A stretch of DNA of 64,000 bases from Rhodospirillaceae bacterium (GTDB lineage: Bacteria > Pseudomonadota > Alphaproteobacteria > UBA8366), in contig PBKG01000016.1 in the NCBI GenBank assembly GCA_002722095.1, forward strand, positions 62,001 to 126,000, in the 5' to 3' direction. The notes under the pieces were generated by a model that saw nothing but the letters and a program-made list of their open reading frames with translations, searched no databases and was not told the origin of the DNA. Shown piece by piece: positions 24,528-33,572 of the stretch (position 1 is the stretch's first letter; the number at the start of each line of letters is the position of its first letter). A program made the position numbers and the translations under genes.

Positions 24528-25522
24528 GCGTTCAGGTCAACCACCAACCGTCCGCGGATACCGCCTTTTAGTATCGCTCCGGCCGCGTCGGGAACGCCGG
24601 CAAGAGCGGTCGTTTCCGTCAGCTCGTCCAATTTCTCGAGCGGCAAGTCTTTGGCAATGCGCTGCCACGCAGCAACCCGATTGTCGTAGGGCTGAACCAC
24701 GGAATCGATGCCGAGCAGGTTCACGCCCCGAAGCAGAAACGGAATCACAGTGGTTTCAAGCTTGGGCCCGCCGGCCAATCCGCAGGCCGCGACCGAGCCG
24801 CCATACTTCATTTGCGTCAGCACCGAGGCCAGCGTCGTCGAGCCCACCGTATCAACAGCGCCCGCCCAGCGCTCGCTATCGAGCGGGCGTCCCGATGGTT
24901 CAGCGAGTTCCGCGCGGTCTAAAATCTCCGATGCTCCGAGACCGGTGAGAAAATCCGCTTCCGTGGACCGACCCGTGGATGCGGCAACGCTGTAACCGAG
25001 GTTGGCAAGAATTGCGACTGCGACAGATCCGACCCCACCGGCAGCACCGGTGACCACAACAGACCCATCCCCCGCCTGAAGCCCGTGGTTCTCAAGTGCC
25101 ATCACGCACAGCATGGATGTAAATCCCGCCGTGCCGACTGCCATCGCCTGCTTCGTCGAGAGCCCATCCGGCAACGGCACCAACCAATCGGCCTTCAAAC
25201 GCGCCTTTGCGGCATATCCACCCCAGTGACGCTCGCCCACATGCCAGCCGGTCAAAACCACTTTGTCGCCGGGTCTGTAGCGACCGTCGTCCGATGCTTC
25301 CACCGTCCCCGCAAGGTCGATCCCCGGCACGTGGGGGTAATTGCGCACCAAACGCCCGATCCCGTTCACGACCATGCCGTCCTTGTAATTAACGGTGGAG
25401 TACTCCACCGAGACCGTAACGTCTCCGTCAGGCAAATCGTCGAGACCGATATCGGTCAGTGAATGGGTAACCTTGTCGTCAGCTTCGCTGAGCACGAGGG
25501 CGGGGAATGTCGCTGCAGCCAT
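24524..25522 (-). CDS. acuI: acrylyl-CoA reductase-type MDR oxidoreductase (AcuI/YhdH)
   Basis: A 332-residue zinc-free medium-chain reductase of the YhdH/AcuI group. It probably reduces acrylyl-CoA to propionyl-CoA with NADPH, which also detoxifies acrylate. Marks are VEYSTVNYKDGMVVNGIGR near residue 40, PGIDLAGTVEASDD, and the NADPH motif VVTGAAGGVGSVAVAIL near residue 150. AAGGAGATGCTTCCA before ATG 25522 sets the start. No DMSP lyase is in view, so a role in DMSP-derived acrylate metabolism is only a possibility. The specific symbol is moderately sure. Confidence 0.85.
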   Translation of the reverse strand: MAAATFPALVLSEADDKVTHSLTDIGLDDLPDGDVTVSVEYSTVNYKDGMVVNGIGRLVRNYPHVPGIDLAGTVEASDDGRYRPGDKVVLTGWHVGERHWGGYAAKARLKADWLVPLPDGLSTKQAMAVGTAGFTSMLCVMALENHGLQAGDGSVVVTGAAGGVGSVAVAILANLGYSVAASTGRSTEADFLTGLGASEILDRAELAEPSGRPLDSERWAGAVDTVGSTTLASVLTQMKYGGSVAACGLAGGPKLETTVIPFLLRGVNLLGIDSVVQPYDNRVAAWQRIAKDLPLEKLDELTETTALAGVPDAAGAILKGGIRGRLVVDLNA

Positions 25523-25668
25523 TGGAAGCATCTCCTTAATTAGAAAGAGCCTTGCGCCTTCCTATATCAATGGCGCGCGCGGGTCCATCCGGATGGGCCG
25601 CCACGTTGCCGAATACCGCACAACCAGCGATAATCCCGGCCGTTAGAAAATTCCATGGCAGGGAGCGT

Positions 25669-26883
25669 ATGTCCGATTACGTGCGTATTGACGGTGATGA
25701 CGGGGGCACTCCCGAACCGCCCTCGATCGCATTCGACGAACAAAACGCCGCCACATACTCGGGAAGGCTTGGTGAGCTTTTTCCAATTGTACTGCTCAAC
25801 CTGTTGCTATCCGTGCTGACTGTCGGCATCTATCGATTTTGGGGCAAAACGAAGATCCGACGATATCTCTGGAGCCGAATTTCCTTCGCAGGCCAGCCGC
25901 TTGAATATACCGGCACCGGCACCGAACTCTTTCTCGGATTTCTAATCATCCTCTGCGTTTTGATCCCCGTATCTTTGGGCATCACCGCGCTACAGTTCCT
26001 TGTCATCAGTCATCCGTTGGGCCCGGTCGTTATCCAGGTGATTTTCGGCCTGTTATTCTTCTACCTTTTTTATATCGCGGTTTACCGCGCACAACGTTAT
26101 CGCATCAGCCGAACGACTTGGCGCGGTATTCGCGGCGCCATGGAAGGGTCATCCATAACATTTGCCAACAGGGCGGTACTTTATACGCTGCTCACACTCG
26201 CTTCGGCAGGATTGCTTTACCCTTACATGCAGGTCGCATTGCTCCGCTACCGGATCGAAAATACCACCTTCGGAAGGGTGAACTTCGACTTCGACGGAAA
26301 CACCAAAGCTCTTATGAAAGCTTGGATAATTTGCCTCGTCGTGAGTTTTCTAATCGCGACCGGCATAATCGTGATTTTCCTGGATCAATTAACGTCTCTC
26401 GCCGGGCTTCAGTCACAGAATCCTCAGATGTCTTACATCGCCAATATTTATCCCTACCTCATGGCCGTCGTAATTTTTTTCAGCGTGCTTCCCGTTACGA
26501 CGATTTGGTATCGGGCCGTCTCAATTCGTCATTTTGTCGGCAACACTCGCTTCCTCGACATTTCCGCGCAATCGACGCTTTCCGTCTGGAATATCATCCA
26601 AATTTACCTACCGATTATTGTGTGCGCATTCATTGCGATCTCAATCATATTGGGATTGATGTTAACCCCCAAAGGCCACGAAATCGCGACGCTCTTAGGC
26701 GTCTTTTTCGTCATCGCTTACTTGTTCGTTCCGATCATCCTGGTACACCGGCATTTCTTGAAATTTTTCGAATGCCTGATTCTCGAGGGTGAAATTTCAC
26801 CCGAAAAATTATTGCAAAGCCAGCAAGCCAAACCATCTACGGGCGAAGGTTTGGCGGATGCGCTTGATATTGACGCATTTTGA
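25669..26883 (+). CDS. DUF898 (YjgN family) membrane protein
   Basis: A 404-residue inner-membrane protein. Residues 1-30 are hydrophilic; six or more long hydrophobic segments follow. YjgN-type segments are GRLGELFPIVLLNLLLSVLT with YRFWGKTKIRRYLWSRISF just after it near residue 50, and RISRTTWRGIRGAMEG near residue 145. The function of the family is unknown. The ATG at 25669 is chosen on GGGAGCGT and on the start of the conserved region; the frame upstream is not conserved-looking. It is followed 15 bases later by an M48 metallopeptidase, a pairing that suggests a joint envelope role. Confidence 0.88.
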   Translation: MSDYVRIDGDDGGTPEPPSIAFDEQNAATYSGRLGELFPIVLLNLLLSVLTVGIYRFWGKTKIRRYLWSRISFAGQPLEYTGTGTELFLGFLIILCVLIPVSLGITALQFLVISHPLGPVVIQVIFGLLFFYLFYIAVYRAQRYRISRTTWRGIRGAMEGSSITFANRAVLYTLLTLASAGLLYPYMQVALLRYRIENTTFGRVNFDFDGNTKALMKAWIICLVVSFLIATGIIVIFLDQLTSLAGLQSQNPQMSYIANIYPYLMAVVIFFSVLPVTTIWYRAVSIRHFVGNTRFLDISAQSTLSVWNIIQIYLPIIVCAFIAISIILGLMLTPKGHEIATLLGVFFVIAYLFVPIILVHRHFLKFFECLILEGEISPEKLLQSQQAKPSTGEGLADALDIDAF

Positions 26884-26898
26884 CCAACCTCATGCGGC

Positions 26899-27984
26899 AT
26901 GACCCGATTACCGGCTAAATATAATGACGGCGAAACCGCGGCTCAGCATGCGGTTGAGATCGTCTGGACTCCCGTGGGCGTGCGGATCGAAGACCCTAAC
27001 CGCACAATGCTCGCAGAGTGGGCTTGGGCTGAGATCGGTTTGGCGGAAGCCGTAAGCGATGACCGACCGGTCCGGCTCCTCAATCGCTCCGTCGAGGGTG
27101 CGCGACTAACGGTCGACGACCACTCGATCCTTTCGCATTTAGAACAGAATTCACCGCACCTGAAACGTAACCCGGTCTCATTCCGGGACAAACGCCGTTT
27201 CGCGATCATCGGCACGGTATTGGCCGCATTCGTAGTATTTGTCGTTTATGGATTGCCACAGTTCGCAGGCCCACTGGCAAAATCCATCCCCATGGCATGG
27301 GAGGAAAAGCTCGGTTCGGATGTGGTCACTGCGGTGGCCGGATTGCTCGGTACAAAGGACGAGTTTTGTACGAATCCCCGGGGCAGCGCCGCCTTGCAAC
27401 GCCTGACCGACCGTCTGAACGCCACAGTCACGACGCCATACCGGTTCAAGGTTCGTGTGATCGAAAGCAAAACCGTCAATGCGTTCGCCGCACCCGGCGG
27501 ACATGTGGTGTTGTTAAGTGGACTGATCGAAAAGGCGGACTCGGCCGAAGAAGTGGCCGGTGTGCTTGCGCATGAAATGGGTCATGTCACCGAACGGCAT
27601 CCGACAAAAGCGCTTATCCACGCCTATGGCTGGTCGACGCTTATCACCGTGCTCACCGGATTCTCAGGCTCCACCGGCGAAATCGTGTCGGGTCTCGCGC
27701 TGCAATTGGCGACCGCGTCCTATTCTCGCAAGAACGAAGCCGAAGCGGACGACGTGGCTGTCGCGATGCTGAATAAAGCCGGTATCGGTAGCGCCGGGTT
27801 TGCCAGTTTTTTCGAGAAGCTACAGAAAGAGTCCAAGGGTAAGGATTTGGGGGTCGTGAAATATTTAGCCACCCATCCCGCTCTTGAAGACCGCATCCAA
27901 ACAGCAAGATCGCAGGGCCTGCCCGCGCGTACTCCCGCGATGACCAATGCGGACTGGCAAGCGCTCCGGACGATTTGTGACTAA
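26899..27984 (+). CDS. M48 family zinc metallopeptidase, membrane-anchored
   Basis: A 361-residue protein. An N-terminal cytoplasmic region of about 95 residues leads to one membrane span (FAIIGTVLAAFVVFVVYGLP) and an M48 peptidase domain. The zinc site is HEMGHVTERHP near residue 225 with a downstream Glu in KNEAEADDVAVAML. The topology suggests that the peptidase faces the periplasm. Related proteins (BepA, LoiP, HtpX-like) act in envelope protein quality control. It is downstream of the DUF898 gene and overlaps the end of the opposing cyclase gene by 4 bases. Confidence 0.9.
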   Translation: MTRLPAKYNDGETAAQHAVEIVWTPVGVRIEDPNRTMLAEWAWAEIGLAEAVSDDRPVRLLNRSVEGARLTVDDHSILSHLEQNSPHLKRNPVSFRDKRRFAIIGTVLAAFVVFVVYGLPQFAGPLAKSIPMAWEEKLGSDVVTAVAGLLGTKDEFCTNPRGSAALQRLTDRLNATVTTPYRFKVRVIESKTVNAFAAPGGHVVLLSGLIEKADSAEEVAGVLAHEMGHVTERHPTKALIHAYGWSTLITVLTGFSGSTGEIVSGLALQLATASYSRKNEAEADDVAVAMLNKAGIGSAGFASFFEKLQKESKGKDLGVVKYLATHPALEDRIQTARSQGLPARTPAMTNADWQALRTICD

Positions 27985-29444
27985 GTGCCGGCCCGGTAAA
28001 TCGGGACGGGCTCCTTAAATCCCTTCAGCGTGACGTCGCCGATCTTATCGAATGAAAAATCCTTGCCTTGGCACAGCTCGTTCACCACTTGCGTGACCAC
28101 GATCTCTCCGCTACCCGCTTGATCGAGGACTCTCGCCGCAAGCTGGACCGGTGTGCCGAAAAAATCACCGCCCTCACGAATAGGTTCGCCGGCATTGATT
28201 CCGATCCTGACTTGCAACGCAGGCTCGGGGTGCGATGCGGTATGGTGCGCGATCGCGGATTGAATTTCGATCGCCGCTTCGACCGAACTGGCGACAACAG
28301 AGAAAGAGGCCATAATCCCATCACCCGTATGCTTAACCTCTCTGCCGCCGAATTTGCCGAGGGCATCGCGAACGATCCGGTTATGGGTGCGCAATAGCTC
28401 CATCGCTTCCGCATCTCCATGGGCCTGACCTAGCGCTGTAGACCCGACGATGTCGGTGAACATGACCACGACCAAACTTTGCTCGGGCTCGTCGGCTTGA
28501 CCACTTGGTTGGCTCCAATTCGTCAGGGCCTCGGACATCGCCGGGACCGTCGATGGATCCTCGAGTTGCCCCGCCATCGCAGATCGACCCGCATCATACA
28601 TTCGTAAATACTTCGGATTGGTCAGATACTCGTCGATATTTCGAGCGAAACCCTCGGCGATTTCCGGTTTATGACCAAGGAGCTGTATCTGATCGGCTAT
28701 TAGCTCATTCGTCTGCACCGGGGCCAATTGATTTTCATGACCAACCCGCTCCGCAGCTCCCGCGACGTAGAGTGTGATACCGAAACGGGTATAGGCGTCC
28801 ATACCCGCGGGCGTCGAGACCACCGGCGTCAATGCCGCGCCGATAAACCGCGTCAGGCTTTGGCGTGCGGATTCGATTTGGGGCGAGTTGCTATTTTCAG
28901 GCGCTGCAGGGTTGGGCTCTGTCCCTTCCTCGGCGTCACTGCTGCTTTTTCGATCGAGCAAAGATTGCACTGACATTTCGGCAAAGTCTTCCCCATCTTC
29001 GAGAAAATGGGCTTTACGGATCGCTGCTTGCGCCGCTTTGTAGCGTGCGAGTTTTTCGTCGGCGGTTTCCTCAGGAATCTCCAGCTCCGAGGCCTCCTCG
29101 GTCTGGACGGGCTCTACAGCGGGCGCTGGCACTTGCTCCATCGGAGTCGGGACTTCTCGCTCCTTGGAAAACCCGACAGTTCGCTTCGTCAACGGATAAA
29201 ACAGGACCGCGAATGCGAAGCAGAAAATCACCACCAACACGACCCTACCCGTATTGCTGTCGACCTTAATACCGATCTCATGAACTGCACTGATAAGTTC
29301 GAACGCCAAATACGCGACGAGTAAAGCGAACAGCAGGCTCGCACCTGCCGCCACAACCAGTTTCGGAAACGCGGTGCGCCGAGGCTTGCGGTCTTGAAAG
29401 CCATCAAAACTCGGAACATCGCCACGTCCGGGATCGGTCCGCAT
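27981..29444 (-). CDS. membrane-anchored class III adenylate/guanylate cyclase
   Basis: A 487-residue protein from the ATG at 29444. Two membrane spans lie near residues 30-54 and 67-84. A linker of about 90 residues rich in Glu and Pro, a helical conserved region, and a C-terminal class III cyclase domain (about 317-487) follow. Metal-binding Asp residues are in MFTDIVGSTAL and HTGDGIMASF; GINAGEPIREGGDFFGTPVQ completes the domain. It makes cAMP or cGMP from the cytoplasmic face. A TTG at 29558 would add 38 basic residues and overlap the preceding small gene by 14 bases; either start is possible. Confidence 0.85.
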   Translation of the reverse strand: MRTDPGRGDVPSFDGFQDRKPRRTAFPKLVVAAGASLLFALLVAYLAFELISAVHEIGIKVDSNTGRVVLVVIFCFAFAVLFYPLTKRTVGFSKEREVPTPMEQVPAPAVEPVQTEEASELEIPEETADEKLARYKAAQAAIRKAHFLEDGEDFAEMSVQSLLDRKSSSDAEEGTEPNPAAPENSNSPQIESARQSLTRFIGAALTPVVSTPAGMDAYTRFGITLYVAGAAERVGHENQLAPVQTNELIADQIQLLGHKPEIAEGFARNIDEYLTNPKYLRMYDAGRSAMAGQLEDPSTVPAMSEALTNWSQPSGQADEPEQSLVVVMFTDIVGSTALGQAHGDAEAMELLRTHNRIVRDALGKFGGREVKHTGDGIMASFSVVASSVEAAIEIQSAIAHHTASHPEPALQVRIGINAGEPIREGGDFFGTPVQLAARVLDQAGSGEIVVTQVVNELCQGKDFSFDKIGDVTLKGFKEPVPIYRAGT

Positions 29445-29544
29445 TACAAAGGATCGATCGTCCTGATTTTCCGCGAGGCGACTACGCGAGATTACGCCAC
29501 CCCCTTTCGGCCGGTTTTTTCGGGTAATCTTTTCGTTAACCTTG

Positions 29545-29790
29545 TCATAGGTCTGCAACGCCTTGCGCGAGGGTTTTTTTTATCCAAGGGCTGTTATAGA
29601 CAACGAAATCACGACTCTCGTTGGTTTTGGAATTGTAAGTTTCGCGCACCATGCAAACCGCATCGATGTGGGCATCATTTTCGAGAACTTCGATTTCCTT
29701 GCGCGCACGCGGTTCTTCGCTTTGGTCGAAGCGTGAATGCATCTCCCAGCGCCCGTGATACAGCGTGTAGATTTCGAAAGAAACGGACAC
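29545..29790 (-). CDS. small conserved-looking hypothetical protein
   Basis: About 81 residues, not recognised. The composition is that of a globular protein: FEIYTLYHGRWEMHSRFDQS at the start, an acidic helix EEPRARKEIEVLENDAHIDA, and a short C-terminal tail. There is no membrane segment. The start is uncertain: GTG 29790 has GGGGAG ten bases upstream, and TTG 29796 is the alternative. It lies between ygfZ and the cyclase on the same strand and may be co-transcribed with the cyclase. Confidence 0.65.
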   Translation of the reverse strand: MSVSFEIYTLYHGRWEMHSRFDQSEEPRARKEIEVLENDAHIDAVCMVRETYNSKTNESRDFVVYNSPWIKKTLAQGVADL

Positions 29791-29846
29791 CCGCAAAACT
29801 CTCCCCGTTTATTAGGCGGTATTTTACCGTCCTCGCGGCGCGACGC

Positions 29847-30737
29847 CTAGAACTCGCCCCAATCCGGCTTACGCGGAGTTATGTCGCTGCCGCCCGCATC
29901 GAATGGGCCCTCGCCCTCCAACGCGCGTTCCAGATATTCCAGACGCAATAGGGCGAGGCCGGCACCGTCCCGCGCACTCCGCATTTCGCCAGCGCGCTTG
30001 CCATCGCAGAGGATTGGCGTTCCCGGTTCCGGTGCGTCGCCTTCGATCGCAACAGGGACCAGGCGTTTCTTGATAAGGCCTCGGTACTTTGTGCGCGCTG
30101 TTAATTCCTGTCCCATGTAACAGCCCTTGTCCCAATCCACACCATTGAGCTCGTCGAAATTACTCTCCAGCAGGATAGATTTTTCGATCACCAGGTCCCT
30201 GCTGCCGTCGGGCAATCCAAGTGCCAACCGATGCGCATCATATGCTTCGAGGGAGTCAGCGCTTAGACCTGCATCGGATAATGCTTCTTCGGCAGTTTCC
30301 TTCGGTAAAACCGCACGGGCCCCCATTTGGATCAACCGTGGATCCATATAGGCGACGCCGCCCCCAAACGGCACTGCGGCACCAGCCTTCGCTGGCAATC
30401 CGAGCAGTTCCTCGATCCCGTCGCCGTAGATGGCCGCCACCGATTGGGAGTCCGACATGCCAAGGTCGATTTCAGCGCGTAACTTGTAATGGCTCAATCG
30501 CTGACCCAAATCCATTAACCGCTCGGCCTCGCAATCAAGCAGATACGAACCGTCCGATTCTGTAACGAAAAAATCGTGCAAATATTTACCCTGTGGCGTC
30601 AGCAGGGCCGCCCAAATAACGCGATCTGAAGCAACATGGTTGATATCGTTCGAAATCAAGCCTTGCAGAAATTCCGCCCGATCCGGTCCGCCTACGGTGA
30701 TTAAACCGCGTTCCGGTAATATGACAAACGAACTCAT
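29847..30737 (-). CDS. ygfZ: folate-binding protein YgfZ (iron-sulfur cluster repair/maturation)
   Basis: A 296-residue GcvT-fold protein of the YgfZ/IBA57 family. The diagnostic C-terminal motif with the functional Cys is DKGCYMGQELTARTKYRG near residue 204. The N-terminus FLQGLISNDINHV is also typical. It helps mature or repair [4Fe-4S] enzymes in a folate-dependent way; candidates in this window are the fumarase and SdhB. It starts at ATG 30737, divergent from the glycosyltransferase operon across 86 bases. Confidence 0.92.
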   Translation of the reverse strand: MSSFVILPERGLITVGGPDRAEFLQGLISNDINHVASDRVIWAALLTPQGKYLHDFFVTESDGSYLLDCEAERLMDLGQRLSHYKLRAEIDLGMSDSQSVAAIYGDGIEELLGLPAKAGAAVPFGGGVAYMDPRLIQMGARAVLPKETAEEALSDAGLSADSLEAYDAHRLALGLPDGSRDLVIEKSILLESNFDELNGVDWDKGCYMGQELTARTKYRGLIKKRLVPVAIEGDAPEPGTPILCDGKRAGEMRSARDGAGLALLRLEYLERALEGEGPFDAGGSDITPRKPDWGEF

Positions 30738-30823
30738 AGGCTTGTTTTACCCGTTTCTACCATTGGCAAGTCAAGCAAAGGCGACCTATAACCCGGCCCT
30801 TAGCCTTATTATAATCATATGCG

Positions 30824-31789
30824 ATGCGCATTCTGTTCATAACAGCCAATCGTCTCGGCGACGCCGTGTTGTCGACCGGCCTGCTAGGTTATCTCACCGA
30901 GACCTACCCCAATGCCGCAATTACGGTCGCAAGCGGGCCCATACCGGCACCGCTTTTCAGCGCCCTACCGGGACTTGATCGCAATATTGTGATGGAAAAA
31001 CAAAAGTTTGCTGGGCATTGGATTTCACTTTGGCGCCAAACATCAGGGCAACGTTGGGATATGGTAATCGATTTGCGGCGTTCCGCACTGTCCTATTTGT
31101 TACGAACCAGGCAGCGGCATTCTTTGCCGTCACCGGACGAAACCTGTCACCGCGTGCGATTTGTCGCACGCACGTTAGGGTTAGAAGACAATCCTCCCGC
31201 GCCTTGTTTATGGCCATCAGAGGCAGAACGCTCCGAAGCAGAAAAAATAATCCCTGATCGACCACCGGTGTTGGCGGTTGCTCCGGCCGCTAATTGGCGC
31301 GGAAAACAATGGCGTGCAAACAATTTTGCCGCCCTTGTTACTCGTCTAACACACAGCGAAGGCTTGCTGCCAAACGCGCGTGTCGCCGTAATCGCAGCAG
31401 CGGATGAAAGAGATCAAGCAGCACCGGTACTCGCAGCGGTGCCGGAAGAGCGACGGATAGATCTTGTCGGCACCAGAAGCTTGGGTACTCTCGGTGCGTG
31501 CCTCGGCCGCTGTGCGCTTTTCATTGGCAATGATTCGGGCCTCATGCACATGGCCGCCGCCGCCGGAACGGCAACCTTGGGTCTGTTTGGCCCCAGTCGC
31601 GAGACTCTTTACGCGCCCTGGGGCGAGAGCACCGGCTGGGTGCGAACACCCGAAAGTTTCGAAGAATTGACCGGCGCGCCCGATTACGATCACCGAACCA
31701 CGGACACGTTGATGGACGGCTTAACCGTGGATACCGTCGAATCCGCGCTAACCGAACTCTGGCATCGGGTTCAAAAGGACGCCGCATGA
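30824..31789 (+). CDS. glycosyltransferase family 9 (heptosyltransferase-like)
   Basis: A 321-residue GT-B glycosyltransferase of family GT9. The N-terminal segment ILFITANRLGDAVLSTGLLG and the donor-binding segment LFIGNDSGLMHMAAAAGT near residue 228, followed by LGLFGPS, match ADP-heptose:LPS heptosyltransferases. VAVAPAANWRGKQW replaces the usual P-G-S loop near residue 145. It probably adds a heptose or similar sugar to the lipopolysaccharide core. It is the first gene of a four-gene operon and overlaps the next start as ATGA. Confidence 0.88.
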   Translation: MRILFITANRLGDAVLSTGLLGYLTETYPNAAITVASGPIPAPLFSALPGLDRNIVMEKQKFAGHWISLWRQTSGQRWDMVIDLRRSALSYLLRTRQRHSLPSPDETCHRVRFVARTLGLEDNPPAPCLWPSEAERSEAEKIIPDRPPVLAVAPAANWRGKQWRANNFAALVTRLTHSEGLLPNARVAVIAAADERDQAAPVLAAVPEERRIDLVGTRSLGTLGACLGRCALFIGNDSGLMHMAAAAGTATLGLFGPSRETLYAPWGESTGWVRTPESFEELTGAPDYDHRTTDTLMDGLTVDTVESALTELWHRVQKDAA

Positions 31790-32550
31790 ACGGACAATCG
31801 CAAAAGAAACTGTCCGCCCTAGTGGTGGCCCATAATGAGGAGGATCAGCTCGCCGATTGCCTCGAACAGCTGGATTTCGCCGATGAGATCGTCGTCGTCC
31901 TGGACAAATGTACCGATGGGTCCAAGGAAATCGCCGCCAGATTTACCGATCGGCTGGTAGAAGGCAGTTGGGAAATCGAAGGCGACCGTCGCAATAAAGG
32001 GATTGAAGCTTGCGATGGCGAGTGGATTGTCGAGGTCGACAGCGACGAACGTGTTCCGACGCCATTGGCGGAGGAGATTCGGCGGACGGTCGAAAACGCC
32101 AATGCCGGCTATTTTTTGATCCCATTCGATAATTACATTGGCAGCAAAAGGGTACGCTATGGCTGGGGGGCCTCCTGGGGCGTAAGCGCCGCACCTAGAC
32201 TGTTCCGAAAAGGCCACAAAAAGTGGGGCGATCAGAGGATTCATCCCGCGCTTGAATTGAAAGGACCGAAAGGAACCCTTGAAAATCGTATGGTGCATTA
32301 TGTCGACCGCAATATCTCCGATATGATCGCGCGCCTGGACCGCTATACCAGTGCGAAAGCCGCCGATCTGCGCGCGTCGGGCGATATCGGCTCGTTCGGC
32401 CATAATGTGCGGCGTATCTTTTCCCGATTCTGGAAATGCTATGTCGCCCGGCGCGGCTACCGCGAAGGCCCTTATGGGTTTTTGAATGCATTGTTCGCCG
32501 GCCTTTATCCGATACTTTCCTATCTGAAAGCTCGATTGGAAGACCGTTGA
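31786..32550 (+). CDS. glycosyltransferase family 2 (LPS core transferase, WaaE/KdtX-like)
   Basis: A 254-residue GT-A transferase. It begins with LSALVVAHNEEDQLADCLEQ, then DEIVVVLDKCTDGS, and has the metal-binding DxD as VEVDSDERV near residue 87. The pattern fits the LPS core beta-glucosyltransferase group of GT2. No membrane anchor is evident, although the C-terminus has a short hydrophobic stretch. ATG 31786 overlaps the GT9 stop, and its own stop overlaps the TTG start of the next gene. Confidence 0.88.
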   Translation: MNGQSQKKLSALVVAHNEEDQLADCLEQLDFADEIVVVLDKCTDGSKEIAARFTDRLVEGSWEIEGDRRNKGIEACDGEWIVEVDSDERVPTPLAEEIRRTVENANAGYFLIPFDNYIGSKRVRYGWGASWGVSAAPRLFRKGHKKWGDQRIHPALELKGPKGTLENRMVHYVDRNISDMIARLDRYTSAKAADLRASGDIGSFGHNVRRIFSRFWKCYVARRGYREGPYGFLNALFAGLYPILSYLKARLEDR

Positions 32551-33572
32551 CGCGTTTGTTCCACGCTATGGCGGGGGCGTCGGTGGGCGGCGCGGAAGAG
32601 TTTTTCGGCCGGTTGCTGCCAGCACTGGCACGGGCAGGCCATGAACAAGCCGCTGCGATCCGTCCCCACCAAACACGCGAAGGTATTTTGCGCGAAGCCG
32701 GTATCTCGGTCGAAACACTTCGCTTCGGTGGCATTCTCGACTGGCGGACCGGCCCTCACTTACGACGGCAAGTCGACGCGTACGCCCCGGAAATTTTGTT
32801 CGCTTGGATGAGCCGCGCCGCCATGTATTGCCCTGAAGGCGACTATGTCACCGTTGGTCGGCTCGGTGGTTATTACGATCTCAAATATTACCAACACTGC
32901 GATCAACTTGTGGGCAACACGCAAGACATTTGCTCCTATATCAAAGACCAAGGCTGGCCATCGGAGCGTGTGCACTATCTTCCTAACTTCGTCGACGGCA
33001 CGCCAGGCACACCGATTGACCGGGTGACTTTGGACACGCCGGCTGACGCTCCACTACTCCTTGCCATGGGGCGCCTGCACGAAAACAAAGCGTTCGATGT
33101 ACTGATCGAAGCCTTGAAGGATATCCCGGACACTTATCTTTGGCTCGCTGGCGACGGGCCATTAGATCAAACTTTGTCCCAACAAGCTCACGACCTGAGT
33201 CTCTCGGACAGAATTCGATTTCTGGGTTGGCGGACCGATACCCACGATCTGCTGGCAAGTTGTGACATTCTGGTTTGTCCGTCACGCCACGAGCCGCTCG
33301 GCAATGTAGTGCTCGAAGGTTGGGCACAGCAGAAGCCCGTCATTGCTGCAGAGAGCGCTGGGCCGAAAGCATTGATCACACCTGGGCATACCGGTTGTTT
33401 GGTGTCTGTGGATGACGCCACAGCGCTTGCCGAAGCAATCCAATCACTGCTCGCATCGGCAGACCAAGCAAACAGCCTTGCCGAGGCCGGCTTCAACGCT
33501 TATCAGGAGGGCTTCACCGAAGCGCGGGTGATCGCGCTCTATGAGAACTTTTTCGAGGCGGTTACAGGCTAA
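32547..33572 (+). CDS. glycosyltransferase family 4 (GT-B)
   Basis: A 341-residue GT-B transferase. The N-terminus LTRLFHAMAGASVGGAEEFF is the typical acceptor-domain start, which supports the TTG start at 32547 that overlaps the preceding stop as TTGA. The donor domain has LLAMGRLHENKAFDVLIEAL near residue 170, and the conserved E-x7-E region is PSRHEPLGNVVLEGWAQQKP near residue 248. It adds a sugar in the same LPS or glycan pathway. Its stop overlaps the next gene's ATG by one base. Confidence 0.88.
   Translation: MTRLFHAMAGASVGGAEEFFGRLLPALARAGHEQAAAIRPHQTREGILREAGISVETLRFGGILDWRTGPHLRRQVDAYAPEILFAWMSRAAMYCPEGDYVTVGRLGGYYDLKYYQHCDQLVGNTQDICSYIKDQGWPSERVHYLPNFVDGTPGTPIDRVTLDTPADAPLLLAMGRLHENKAFDVLIEALKDIPDTYLWLAGDGPLDQTLSQQAHDLSLSDRIRFLGWRTDTHDLLASCDILVCPSRHEPLGNVVLEGWAQQKPVIAAESAGPKALITPGHTGCLVSVDDATALAEAIQSLLASADQANSLAEAGFNAYQEGFTEARVIALYENFFEAVTG

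Noticed and set aside
29394..29951. 185-codon plus-strand ORF
   Set aside because: It lies antisense to the cyclase, the small gene and ygfZ; its Arg/Phe-rich translation has no family features.
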